Source: Betaproteobacteria bacterium
GTDB taxonomy: Bacteria; Pseudomonadota; Gammaproteobacteria; Burkholderiales; Casimicrobiaceae
Direction: 5' to 3'
Assembly: GCA_003153335.1 (NCBI GenBank)
Contig: PLYG01000414.1
Coordinates: 22,262 to 30,545, forward strand
DNA length: 8,284 nt
Under the pieces are notes generated by a model. That model saw nothing but the letters and a program-made list of their open reading frames with translations, was not told where the DNA came from and did no database searches. Both the position numbers and the translations under genes were made by a program. Each line of letters starts with the position of its first letter. Position 1 is the first letter of the stretch. Of the stretch, positions 1 to 6,539 are shown piece by piece.

Positions 1-1287
1 CCGGCCGGCCCGATGCTGCGCGGCAACTGGGGCGGTGCGACCCTGGGCTCGGGCTCGGACACCTGGAAATACTGGGCCGAATTGCGCGCCGGCAATATAA
101 CCGAGGACGACTGGCGCGAAGTCGAAGACGGCATCGCCCGCTCGCCCGGGCACTGCATGACCATGGGCACGGCCTCGACAATGACCAGCGCGACCGAGGC
201 GATGGGCCTGACGCTGCCTGGCTCTGCTTCGATTCCCGCGCCCGACTCCCGCCACGCGCAAATGGCCACCCTCTCGGGCAAGCGCATCGTCGAAATGGTC
301 TGGGAAGACTTGTGCATCGGCGACATTGTCGATGCCCGCGCGATCCACAACGCGGTGACCACGGTGCTGGCGCTGGGCGGCTCGACCAACGCGATCGTGC
401 ACCTGATCGCCATCGCGCGCCGCGCGGGCGTGGCGCTCGACCTCGAGCGGTTCGATGCGCTGGCGCATCGAACGCCGGTGCTGGCCAACATCCGGCCGTC
501 GGGCCAATACCTGATGGAGGATTTCTATTACGCCGGCGGCCTGCGCGCGATGCTCGCACAGCTCACCGATCTGCTCGACACCACGGCGCGAACCGTCAAT
601 GGCCACGCCTTGGGCGAAAACATCGCGGGCGCCGAGACCTACAACGACGACGTGATCCGTCCGCGCACCAATCCGCTGGTCGCCTCCGACGGGCTTGCGG
701 TGCTGCACGGCAATCTGGCGCCCGACGGCGCCGTGATCAAGCCGGCCGCGATGGAAGCGCATCTGCAGCGGCACACCGGGCGCGCTGTGGTTTTTCGCGA
801 CTACAACGACATGGCTGCGCGCATCGACGACCCCGCGCTCGATGTCGATAAGGATTCGGTTCTGGTCCTGCAAAGCGCCGGCCCGCAAGGCGCGCCGGGG
901 CTGCCCGAATGGGGGCAGTTGCCGATTCCGCAAAAACTGCTCAAGCAAGGCGTGCGCGACATGGTCCGCATATCGGACGCGCGGATGAGCGGAACCAGCT
1001 ACGGCGCGTGCGTGTTGCACATCGCGCCCGAATCCCACATCGGCGGGCCGCTCGCATTCGTGCGCGACGGCGATCTGGTGGAGCTGGACATTCCGGCGCG
1101 CAAACTGACGCTAAAGATCGATGACGCGGAAATGGCGCGCCGGCGCGCCGCGTGGACACCGCCCAAACCCCATTTCACCCGCGGCTTTGGCACGCTGTAT
1201 CTCAAGCACGTGACGCAGGCCAACGAAGGCTGCGACTTCGATTTTCTCGAAGCCGGCGCCGCCGCGCCCGACCCTGAAATCCACTAA
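1..1287 (+). CDS. IlvD/Edd-family dehydratase, probably acting on a sugar acid (5' end outside window)
   Basis: The frame is open from base 1 and stops at TAA 1285-1287, giving 428 visible residues. The family is usually about 570-600 residues, so roughly 150-170 N-terminal residues, including the first two Fe-S cysteines, lie off the left edge. Counting from the Met at base 13, visible signatures are RSPGHCMTMGTAST (Cys48, expected [2Fe-2S] ligand), GGSTNAIVHL, PSGQYLMEDFYYAGG, GNLAPDGAVIKP and DMVRISDARMSGTSYG, where Ser326 is the expected catalytic base. Members dehydrate dihydroxy acids or aldonates to 2-keto(-3-deoxy) acids. The tail (RRRAAW...LDFLE-type end) looks more like the sugar-acid branch (arabonate/xylonate/galactonate dehydratases) than branched-chain IlvD. 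The nearby KDA-dehydratase-like gene makes L-arabonate a reasonable guess, but the substrate is inference. It is followed after 16 bp by the RraA-like gene, probably co-transcribed. Confidence 0.93.
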   Translation, partial: PAGPMLRGNWGGATLGSGSDTWKYWAELRAGNITEDDWREVEDGIARSPGHCMTMGTASTMTSATEAMGLTLPGSASIPAPDSRHAQMATLSGKRIVEMVWEDLCIGDIVDARAIHNAVTTVLALGGSTNAIVHLIAIARRAGVALDLERFDALAHRTPVLANIRPSGQYLMEDFYYAGGLRAMLAQLTDLLDTTARTVNGHALGENIAGAETYNDDVIRPRTNPLVASDGLAVLHGNLAPDGAVIKPAAMEAHLQRHTGRAVVFRDYNDMAARIDDPALDVDKDSVLVLQSAGPQGAPGLPEWGQLPIPQKLLKQGVRDMVRISDARMSGTSYGACVLHIAPESHIGGPLAFVRDGDLVELDIPARKLTLKIDDAEMARRRAAWTPPKPHFTRGFGTLYLKHVTQANEGCDFDFLEAGAAAPDPEIH

Positions 1288-1303
1288 TGCAGTACTGACA
1301 CGA

Positions 1304-2029
1304 ATGAACACCATGGAACCCGACGCCAACACTATCGAACTCCTGCGCCACGTCAGCACCGCGACGTTGTGCACGCAGCTTTACAAACGCGGATTCCGCA
1401 ACGTCTACATCCAGGGCGTCTCGCGGCTGACCAAGCCATCGGGAGGCAATCTGGTGGGACCCGCGTACACGATGCGCAGCATTCCGTCACGCGAGGATCT
1501 GGACCAGATCAGCGCCTTCGACGATCCCAATCACCCGCAGCGGAAGGCGATCGAATCCGTGCCGCCCGGTCACGTGCTGGTGCTCGACTGCCGCAGGGAA
1601 ACGCGGGCTGCTTCGGGAGGCCAGATCCTTACCACGCGATTGCAGGTGCGCGGCGCGGCCGGCCTGGTGTCGGATGGCCCGGTGCGCGACAGCGGCGCGA
1701 TCGCGAAAATGGATTTTCCGGTGTACTGCGCCGGCGGCAGCGCGCCGTTGAACCTGCTGCTCCACCACGCGATCGATCTGAATGTGCCGATCGGTTGCGG
1801 CGGCGTGGCATTCTATCCCGGAGACATGATCGTGGGCGACGACGAAGGTGTCGTCGTGATTCCGCAGCATCTGGTCGACGAAGCCGCCGCCGACGCCATC
1901 GAACAGGAAAAGATGGAAGTCTTCATTCTGGAGCGCGTGCAGCAGGGCGCCGCCCTGCCCGGAACCTATCCGCCAAACGCCGAAACCCGCGCCGCCTACG
2001 AAGCATGGCGCAAGGAACACGGCGTCTGA
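1304..2029 (+). CDS. RraA / HMG-aldolase-like family protein
   Basis: This 241-residue protein belongs to the RraA/demethylmenaquinone-methyltransferase-like fold. The family includes 4-hydroxy-4-methyl-2-oxoglutarate aldolases, oxaloacetate decarboxylases and the RNase E inhibitor RraA. Signatures are GPAYTMR near residue 50, SGGQILTTRLQVRG, the loop SDGPVRDSGAI with Arg128 and Asp129, and the C-terminal YPGDMIVGDDEGVVVIP. Characterised metal-dependent aldolases carry an acidic residue three positions after the RD aspartate (RDxxE/D); here it is Ala132, so metal binding and catalysis may be altered. The protein is longer than E. coli RraA (about 160 residues), like RraA-type proteins in sugar-acid clusters. 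The start is ATG 1304 or ATG 1313; neither has a convincing Shine-Dalgarno sequence. The 16-bp gap after the dehydratase suggests an operon and a possible role in cleaving or decarboxylating a 2-keto acid. A regulatory RNase E role is less likely from context. Confidence 0.88.
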   Translation: MNTMEPDANTIELLRHVSTATLCTQLYKRGFRNVYIQGVSRLTKPSGGNLVGPAYTMRSIPSREDLDQISAFDDPNHPQRKAIESVPPGHVLVLDCRRETRAASGGQILTTRLQVRGAAGLVSDGPVRDSGAIAKMDFPVYCAGGSAPLNLLLHHAIDLNVPIGCGGVAFYPGDMIVGDDEGVVVIPQHLVDEAAADAIEQEKMEVFILERVQQGAALPGTYPPNAETRAAYEAWRKEHGV

Positions 2030-2030
2030 A

Positions 2031-2606
2031 CTAGCGCACCCCCCGCCAGTACCGCATCAGCAAATACCCCCCCGCCATTCCGCCCAGATGCGCGAAATGC
2101 GCAACGCCGGCCTGCGTGCCGGTCACGCCCAGAAACAGTTCCAATCCACCGTACAACGCGACGAAGATCGGCGCGCGCATCGGAATCGGCGGGAACAACG
2201 GCACGACCATCCGCCGGGGGAACACCATCGCGTACGCGAGCAACAGTCCGAAGACCGCGCCCGAAGCGCCCACCGTCGGGTAGGCCGCGGCGGTCAGGCT
2301 GGACACGATCAACTGGGCGATCGCCGCCGCTATCGCGCTGACCATGTAGAAGGACAGATAGCGGCGCGGCCCCCATACGCGCTCCAGGTCGGAGCCGAAC
2401 ATGTAGACGCCGAACATGTTGAACAGCAAATGCGTCAGGTTCCCATGCAGGAATGCGTAGGTGATGATCTGCCAGGGCATGAAATTCGCGCCAATCGGCC
2501 ACAGCGCCATCAACTCTGTCAGCAAGTTGCCCGACACCGAGTCGAGCAGGAATGTCAGGACATTGAGAAGGATCAGTGCCTGGGTGACCGGAGGAAGCGA
2601 AAACAT
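2031..2606 (-). CDS. Rhomboid-family intramembrane serine protease
   Basis: This 191-residue, very hydrophobic protein has about six predicted membrane segments (roughly residues 7-24, 51-71, 83-104, 112-130, 146-161 and 168-187). It would sit in the inner membrane and cleave transmembrane substrates. The rhomboid signatures are complete: HGNLTHLLFN, with His54, His59 and Asn63 of the oxyanion region; GASGAVFG with nucleophile Ser115; and AHFAHLGG with catalytic His173. There is no cytosolic N-terminal domain as in GlpG, so this is the compact six-helix form. Start ATG 2604-2606 has AAGG eight bases upstream. Its stop TAG (2031-2033) lies one base from the stop of the convergent RraA-like gene. 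A 158-bp gap separates it from the upstream Bug gene, so it is probably an independent unit. I see no functional link to the catabolic genes. Confidence 0.94.
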   Translation of the reverse strand: MFSLPPVTQALILLNVLTFLLDSVSGNLLTELMALWPIGANFMPWQIITYAFLHGNLTHLLFNMFGVYMFGSDLERVWGPRRYLSFYMVSAIAAAIAQLIVSSLTAAAYPTVGASGAVFGLLLAYAMVFPRRMVVPLFPPIPMRAPIFVALYGGLELFLGVTGTQAGVAHFAHLGGMAGGYLLMRYWRGVR

Positions 2607-2764
2607 CGGGTGGACCTTGCGCGTTTGGGTTCGATGGCAGACAGCCGCTGATAGGTTGGGCCGGCGACGAGCAATTCAATGGCCGGCGGCAGGACTGGTG
2701 ATTGTAACCATGCCGGCGCGAACGACAGGTTTTCCCGCGAACGGGCCACACGAATGGCACCTCG
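2607..2764. other. Intergenic gap between Bug gene and rhomboid gene
   Basis: This stretch holds no supported gene. It contains three copies of GCCGGCG (starting near 2660, 2682 and 2712) and a small perfect hairpin at 2734-2745 (CCCG-CGAA-CGGG). On the minus strand the hairpin is followed by A residues, not T residues, so it is not a normal intrinsic terminator for the Bug gene. A rhomboid promoter would be expected here, but no clear -35/-10 pair is visible. Confidence 0.4.
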
Positions 2765-3724
2765 TTATTCGAGCTTGATGCCGGCGTCGCGAATGAGCGT
2801 GCCGAAGCGGTCGAAGTCGGCCTTGTTCATCGCTCCGAATTGTTCCGAGGTCAGCGTGCCGGGCTCGCCGCCCAGGCCAATCAGGCGTTTTTGGACGTCC
2901 GGCAACTGCAGTGTCTTCATGGTTTCGGCGTAGAGTTTGGTCACGATTTCTTTCGGCGTGCCCGCGGTGGTGAACAGCCCGTACCAAGTCGTCATTTCGA
3001 CGCCCGGCATGCCCACCTCCGCGAGAGTCGGCACGTCGGGCAGCTCGGCGGCGCGCTTGGGTGTCATCACCGCCAGCGCCTTCACCTTGCCGCCCTTGAT
3101 GAAGCTCATCGCCGAGGACGTGGTGTCGAAGTCGAGCTGGATCTGGCTGCCCATCAGGTCGGTCAGCGCCTGGCTGGACCCCTTGTACGGGACGTGGACG
3201 ATCTTCGTCCCGGTGGCCAGCGCAAACGCTTCGCACGCCAGATGTTGAGTGCTGCCTATGCCCGAGGAGCCACAGGAGAACGTTCCCGGGCTTGCCTTGA
3301 GCAGCGCCACCAGCTCCTTGATGTTGTTCGCAGCGACGGACGGTCCGACGACCACGACATTGGGCACGACGACGATCAGCGCCACCGGCACCAGGTCCTT
3401 GATCGGATCGAAGCCAAGTTTCATCAAGTGCGGGGCGATGGCTTGCGCGGTGTTGGTGGCGAGCAGCAGCGTATAGCCGTCGGGCGCGGCCTTCGCAGTG
3501 GCATCCGCCGCGATGGTGTTCGCCGCACCGGGCCGGTTTTCGACAATAAAGGGCTGGCCCAGCGCGCTCTGGTATTTCTCGCCCAGCATCCGGGCGATGA
3601 TGTCGGTGCCGCCGCCGGGGGAGGCGCCGACCATGATGCGTACCGGCTTGGCCGGCCAGGATTGCGCCAGGCCAAGATTCGAGGCGAGGCAGAGCAGCAA
3701 GGTGGTAAACAGTGAGCGCAACAT
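2765..3724 (-). CDS. Bug/TctC-family periplasmic solute-binding protein
   Basis: This 319-residue protein is a typical Bug (Bordetella uptake gene) binding protein of the tripartite tricarboxylate transporter family. It captures small carboxylated solutes in the periplasm. A Sec signal peptide covers about residues 1-20 (charged MLR, hydrophobic LFTTLLLCLA, likely cleavage after GLA or LAQ). There is no lipobox. The mature protein begins with the family pattern WPAKPVRIMV...SPGGGTDIIAR, whose Asp41 loop usually contacts the ligand carboxylate. It continues with ENRPGAAN, AAPDGYTLL and VPYKGSSQALTDL. An ATG 48 bases upstream keeps the frame open, but ATG 3724 has a strong AGAAGGA and puts the signal peptide at the N terminus, so I chose it. 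TctA and TctB are absent from the window, as is usual for orphan Bugs. It lies 61 bp behind the dehydratase, consistent with one operon. The ligand is probably a sugar acid, by context only. Confidence 0.95.
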   Translation of the reverse strand: MLRSLFTTLLLCLASNLGLAQSWPAKPVRIMVGASPGGGTDIIARMLGEKYQSALGQPFIVENRPGAANTIAADATAKAAPDGYTLLLATNTAQAIAPHLMKLGFDPIKDLVPVALIVVVPNVVVVGPSVAANNIKELVALLKASPGTFSCGSSGIGSTQHLACEAFALATGTKIVHVPYKGSSQALTDLMGSQIQLDFDTTSSAMSFIKGGKVKALAVMTPKRAAELPDVPTLAEVGMPGVEMTTWYGLFTTAGTPKEIVTKLYAETMKTLQLPDVQKRLIGLGGEPGTLTSEQFGAMNKADFDRFGTLIRDAGIKLE

Positions 3725-3729
3725 GGGAA

Positions 3730-3736
3730 TCCTTCT
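3730..3736 (-). promoter_or_regulatory. Ribosome binding site of the Bug gene
   Basis: Read on the minus strand this is AGAAGGA, five bases before ATG 3724. It selects the internal Met over the in-frame ATG at 3772, which would put 16 extra charged residues before the signal peptide. Confidence 0.7.
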
Positions 3737-3785
3737 TTTGGGTTTGGAGGTGACCGCTGTCGCCCGGTTCATGGTGAAGATATCG

Positions 3786-4715
3786 TTACCTGCCCCAGCG
3801 CAGCACCATCGGGTCGAGGCGGCGAGCCGTCTCGATCAGATCGGCGCGCGTGACAGGATGTAGGCCCGGGAACGGATGGCGCGGCGCTTCACACGCAATC
3901 ACGCCGCCCTCTTTCATCAGCGCCTTGCTGGCGAGCAAGCCGCATTGGCGATTCTCGTAGTTGATCAGCGGCAACCAGCGCTGGTAGCCCGCAACGGCCT
4001 CCTCGCGCCGCCCGGCCAGGTGGGCATCGACAATGGGCCGCAAGCCATCGGGATAGCCGCCGCCCGTCATCGAACCCGTGGCGCCGGCGTCGAGGTCGGG
4101 CAGCAGCGTGATCGCCTCCTCGCCATCCCAGGGGCCTTCTACGCAATCGCCGCCCAGCCGTATGAGTTCGCGCAGCTTGGATGCGGCGCCGGGCGTCTCG
4201 ATCTTGAAGTATGCGACCTGCTCGATCTCCTTGGCCATCCGCGCCAGAAACGCGGCTGACAGCGTGGTCCCGCTCACCGGGGCGTCCTGGATCATGATCG
4301 GGATGTCGATCGCAGCGGAGAGCGCGGCGAAGAATTCATAAGTCTTCTCCTCTGCCACGCGGATGGTCGCGCCGTGGTAGGGCGGCATCGCCATGACCAT
4401 CGCCGCGCCGGCCTCCTGCGCCTGGTGGCTGCGCTGGGCGCAGACACGGGAGCTGAAATGCGTTGTCGTCACGATCACCGGCACCCGGCCCTGCACATGA
4501 TCCAGGATGGTCTGCGTGAGCAGCTCGCGTTCGGCATCGGACAACACGAACTGTTCGGAAAAATTGGCCAGGATGCACAGGCCGTTGGAGCCCGCGGCTA
4601 TCATGAAGTCGACGCAGCGCTTCTGACTGTCCAGATCCAGCTCGCCCTGTTCGGTGAACGTGGTGGGGACGACGGGGAACACGCCTTTGTAGCGTGCGGT
4701 GACGGTTCGGCTCAT
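3786..4715 (-). CDS. DapA-superfamily lyase, probable L-2-keto-3-deoxyarabonate dehydratase
   Basis: This 309-residue protein has the dihydrodipicolinate synthase/N-acetylneuraminate lyase TIM-barrel fold. From memory it resembles the Azospirillum brasilense L-2-keto-3-deoxyarabonate dehydratase over its whole length, sharing GIFPVVPTTF-like (here GVFPVVPTTF), GLCILANFSEQF, AAMVMAMPPYHGAT, AYFKIETPGA, EGPWDGEEAITLL and ATGSMTGGG-type stretches and the end RRLDPMVLRW. Lys171 in AYFKIETPGA is the expected Schiff-base lysine, at the same position as in the Azospirillum enzyme. The reaction would be loss of water and deamination-type rearrangement of L-2-keto-3-deoxyarabonate to alpha-ketoglutarate semialdehyde in the cytoplasm (EC 4.2.1.43). 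Start ATG 4715 has GGAAGGA four bases upstream. The same frame stays open far upstream, but that stretch is out-of-frame shadow of the PdxA gene. It lies 59 bp after pdxA-like and 61 bp before the Bug gene. Related sugar-acid dehydratases or aldolases remain possible. Confidence 0.92.
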   Translation of the reverse strand: MSRTVTARYKGVFPVVPTTFTEQGELDLDSQKRCVDFMIAAGSNGLCILANFSEQFVLSDAERELLTQTILDHVQGRVPVIVTTTHFSSRVCAQRSHQAQEAGAAMVMAMPPYHGATIRVAEEKTYEFFAALSAAIDIPIMIQDAPVSGTTLSAAFLARMAKEIEQVAYFKIETPGAASKLRELIRLGGDCVEGPWDGEEAITLLPDLDAGATGSMTGGGYPDGLRPIVDAHLAGRREEAVAGYQRWLPLINYENRQCGLLASKALMKEGGVIACEAPRHPFPGLHPVTRADLIETARRLDPMVLRWGR

Positions 4716-4719
4716 GTCA

Positions 4720-4726
4720 TCCTTCC
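4720..4726 (-). promoter_or_regulatory. Ribosome binding site of the KDA-dehydratase-like gene
   Basis: Minus-strand GGAAGGA sits four bases before ATG 4715. It fixes the start of a frame that otherwise stays open for hundreds of codons upstream. Confidence 0.7.
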
Positions 4727-4774
4727 GATTGTGCTTGGTTATTCGGCGTTGGCGTGGGACTGCCGCATTCTGGC

Positions 4775-5827
4775 CTACATTCGCTGAGGAAGCGGGAAGT
4801 TGATGGATTCGTGCTCGCGCTCGGTGCGACCCATCCGGCAGGCGATGGCGAAGGCATTGGCGGTAGCGTTGACATTGGCGCGGCCCTGGCCGGCGATGTC
4901 GTACGCAGTGCCATGCGCCGGCGTGGTGATCGGGACCGGCAATCCGCCCTCGACCGTGACGCCCTTGGAAAAGCCCAACAGCTTGAGCGCGATCTGGCCC
5001 TGGTCGTGGTACATGGTGACGATGGCATCGAATTCGCCGGCGCGCGCTTTCAGGAAAATCGTGTCGGCTGGAAACGGCCCCTGCACCGGGAAGCCCTGCG
5101 CGATGAGTTCGCGCACAGCCGGCTCGATGATGTCGATCTCTTCGCGCCCGCACGTGCCGCCGTCGCCGCCGTGCGGGTTGAGGGCGGCCACCGCGACGCG
5201 CGGCGCGGGCACGCCATTGGCCTGCAGCGACCGGTAGATCAGTTGCGCGGCGGCGATGATGCGGGGCTTGTCGATCAGCCTGGGCGCATCCTTGAACGGC
5301 ACATGCGAGGAGACGCGCGAGGTCCACAAGCCGTCGAGGGTATTGAATTCGCAAAAGTAGCCGGTGACACCCAGGTGCTGGGCGAAGTGGTGCAACTCGT
5401 CTTCGTGTTTCAGGCCGCCCAGCTTCATCGCGTACTTGTTCAGCGGCGCGAAGCAGATCGCGTCGATGTCGCGCGCGAGGGCTGCATCCATGCAGGCGTC
5501 GAGCACCTGCAGCACCGAAGCGCCGCCGGACGCTTCTGCCTGAGACCGGTGCGTCTGGTCGGGCCGCACGGTGTCCATCGCGAGAAAGGCCGGGCGCGAC
5601 GTGTCGGCGCGGCCGCGCACCTCGGCGAAATTCGCGACCGGCGCCGTTGCGACGCCGTGGCCCGCGATCGTCTGTCCGTCTTCCCACAACCAGGGGTCGC
5701 CCACCAGCACGACATTGGCCTGGGCGCAGGTGGCTGGATCGGCCAGCAGCCTGGCGATCAATTCCGGGCCGATGCCGGCCGGGTCGCCCAGCGTCAGCGC
5801 GACGACCGGCAATGCATTGATGTTCAT
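4775..5827 (-). CDS. PdxA-family NAD-dependent dehydrogenase with altered substrate site
   Basis: This 350-residue protein spans the whole PdxA fold (4-hydroxythreonine-4-phosphate dehydrogenase and PdxA2/TphB relatives). It opens with VVALTLGDPAGIGPEL. The three metal-binding histidines of E. coli PdxA (166, 211, 266) align with His175 (SSHVPF), His219 (LNPHGG) and His274 (MYHDQG), at nearly the same spacing. Of the E. coli substrate contacts, His136 and Lys274 are kept (His141, Lys282). Thr137, Asn283 and Arg292 become Glu142, Thr291 and Ile300. The usual RTSxDHGTA is TTPAHGTA. This argues against vitamin B6 synthesis and for oxidation of another, possibly non-phosphorylated, hydroxy acid. 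Start ATG 5827 has AAAGGA six bases upstream. It is the first gene of the minus-strand operon with the KDA-dehydratase-like and Bug genes. No kinase of the kind that supplies PdxA2 with phosphorylated threonate or erythronate is visible. Confidence 0.93.
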   Translation of the reverse strand: MNINALPVVALTLGDPAGIGPELIARLLADPATCAQANVVLVGDPWLWEDGQTIAGHGVATAPVANFAEVRGRADTSRPAFLAMDTVRPDQTHRSQAEASGGASVLQVLDACMDAALARDIDAICFAPLNKYAMKLGGLKHEDELHHFAQHLGVTGYFCEFNTLDGLWTSRVSSHVPFKDAPRLIDKPRIIAAAQLIYRSLQANGVPAPRVAVAALNPHGGDGGTCGREEIDIIEPAVRELIAQGFPVQGPFPADTIFLKARAGEFDAIVTMYHDQGQIALKLLGFSKGVTVEGGLPVPITTPAHGTAYDIAGQGRANVNATANAFAIACRMGRTEREHESINFPLPQRM

Positions 5828-5833
5828 CAATTG

Positions 5834-5839
5834 TCCTTT
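5834..5839 (-). promoter_or_regulatory. Ribosome binding site of the PdxA-like gene
   Basis: Minus-strand AAAGGA lies six bases before ATG 5827. It supports this start over in-frame upstream ATGs reaching back to 6127, which would add a non-homologous N-terminal extension across the promoter region. Confidence 0.65.
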
Positions 5840-5906
5840 CCAGCCAAACGGGGCCGGGCTGATTCGGTGGCGAGTCGTATTCGGGATCTCGCTGGCGCGC
5901 TGACTC

Positions 5907-5926
5907 ATGCGCATCATGCGTAGCAT
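5907..5926. promoter_or_regulatory. Nested palindromes, candidate operator
   Basis: Three overlapping inverted repeats occur in 20 bp: ATGCGCAT (5907-5914), CGCAT-C-ATGCG (5910-5920) and ATGC-GTA-GCAT (5916-5926). The unit CATGCG also repeats directly at 5906 and 5915, nine bases apart. The site lies about 80-100 bases upstream of the PdxA-like start. It is a plausible binding site for a dimeric regulator; the regulator family cannot be told from the sequence. Confidence 0.35.
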
Positions 5927-6113
5927 ATTGTCGCACTCTCCGTGCGCCTGGCATCGTGACCAAGCTGACAGGTCCGAAAACAGCCAGACAAGACCGGGTA
6001 TGCGACCGATCATGCAGTGCCTTGCGTGCGCGAGCCTTCGCGCCCGGTGCCCGTGCGGCGCCGTCGGGTATAGTGGCATCCAAGAGACCTGTACAACACG
6101 GGAAACCAAAATC

Positions 6114-6539
6114 ATGACTACTCTCACCCTCGATCAAGCCAACAAGATCTTGTCCGCCGCTCTCGCCCAATCGAAAAAGCAGGGCTACAAGCCGATGGGC
6201 ATCGTCGTACTCGACGACGCCGGTCACCTCAAAGCCGCGCAGCGCGAGGACGGGGCGAGCATGTTTCGCATCGACATCGCGACCGGCAAAGCCTGGGCAG
6301 CGGTCGGCATGGGCGTGGCCAGCCGCGTGCTGGTGCAGCGGGCGAAGGACAACCCCAACTTCTTCACGACGCTCGCCGCCACCGCGAACGGCAAGTTTCT
6401 GCCGCAGACCGGGGCGGTGTTGATCAAGAACGCTGCCGGTGAGATTCTGGGCGCTGCGGGCGCCAGCGGCGGCACTGGCGACGAGGATGAAGCGATCTGC
6501 ATTGCGGGCATCGAAGCGGCCGGCCTGACAGCCGGCTAA
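6114..6539 (+). CDS. GlcG/HbpS-like (DUF336, heme-binding-like) protein
   Basis: This 141-residue soluble protein is of the HbpS/GlcG/PduO C-terminal family. Family features are the opening LTLDQANKILSAAL, GIVVLDDAGHLKAAQRED at about residues 29-46, DIATGKAWAAVGMG at 54-67, and a C-terminal GEILGAAGASGGTGDEDEAICIAG. There is no signal peptide. HbpS of Streptomyces binds heme, while GlcG-type members sit in glycolate and other catabolic operons with unproven roles. Its function here is therefore unknown. I chose ATG 6114 because homology begins there. The frame is open from 5907, but that extension looks non-coding and covers the promoter region. Only a weak GGGA about ten bases upstream serves as Shine-Dalgarno. 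It is the first gene of the rightward group; a 98-bp gap with a hairpin separates it from the amidohydrolase gene. Confidence 0.88.
   Translation: MTTLTLDQANKILSAALAQSKKQGYKPMGIVVLDDAGHLKAAQREDGASMFRIDIATGKAWAAVGMGVASRVLVQRAKDNPNFFTTLAATANGKFLPQTGAVLIKNAAGEILGAAGASGGTGDEDEAICIAGIEAAGLTAG

Larger units (their letters stand above)
5828..6113. promoter_or_regulatory. Divergent promoter region between the pdxA-like and glcG-like operons
   Basis: These 286 bases separate two genes transcribed away from each other and hold no supported gene. They should contain the promoters for both operons. On the plus strand TATAGT at 6069-6074 is a possible -10 for the GlcG-like gene, without a good -35 at the expected distance. 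On the minus strand no consensus -35/-10 pair is clear; TATGCT overlapping 5924-5929 is a weak -10 candidate. Poor core promoters with a palindrome cluster suggest regulator-dependent expression. No regulator gene is in the window. Confidence 0.5.

Noticed and set aside
312..851. Second open frame inside the IlvD/Edd gene
   Set aside because: It is Arg/Ala-rich with no recognisable motif and lies fully inside a well-supported gene.
1..1287. Branched-chain amino acid IlvD as the identity of the first gene
   Set aside because: Neighbours are sugar-acid enzymes, and the C-terminal pattern fits the aldonate dehydratase branch better. It is not fully excluded because the N terminus is missing.
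2734..2745. Hairpin as Bug-operon terminator
   Set aside because: The stem is only four base pairs, and on the minus strand it is followed by A residues rather than a T-run.
2839..3715. Plus-strand open frame of about 291 codons opposite the Bug gene
   Set aside because: It is the antisense shadow of a clear Bug gene, rich in Arg, Gly and His, with no family resemblance.
3725..3772. Longer Bug protein starting at 3772
   Set aside because: It would place 16 charged residues before the signal peptide, and AGAAGGA points to ATG 3724.
5907..6113. N-terminal extension of the GlcG-like protein to 5907
   Set aside because: The family N terminus starts at ATG 6114, and the extension overlaps the palindromes and promoter region.
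5828..6127. N-terminal extension of the PdxA-like protein to 6127
   Set aside because: The extra residues have no PdxA similarity; the family begins at VVALTLGDPAGIGPE just after ATG 5827, which has a strong Shine-Dalgarno.
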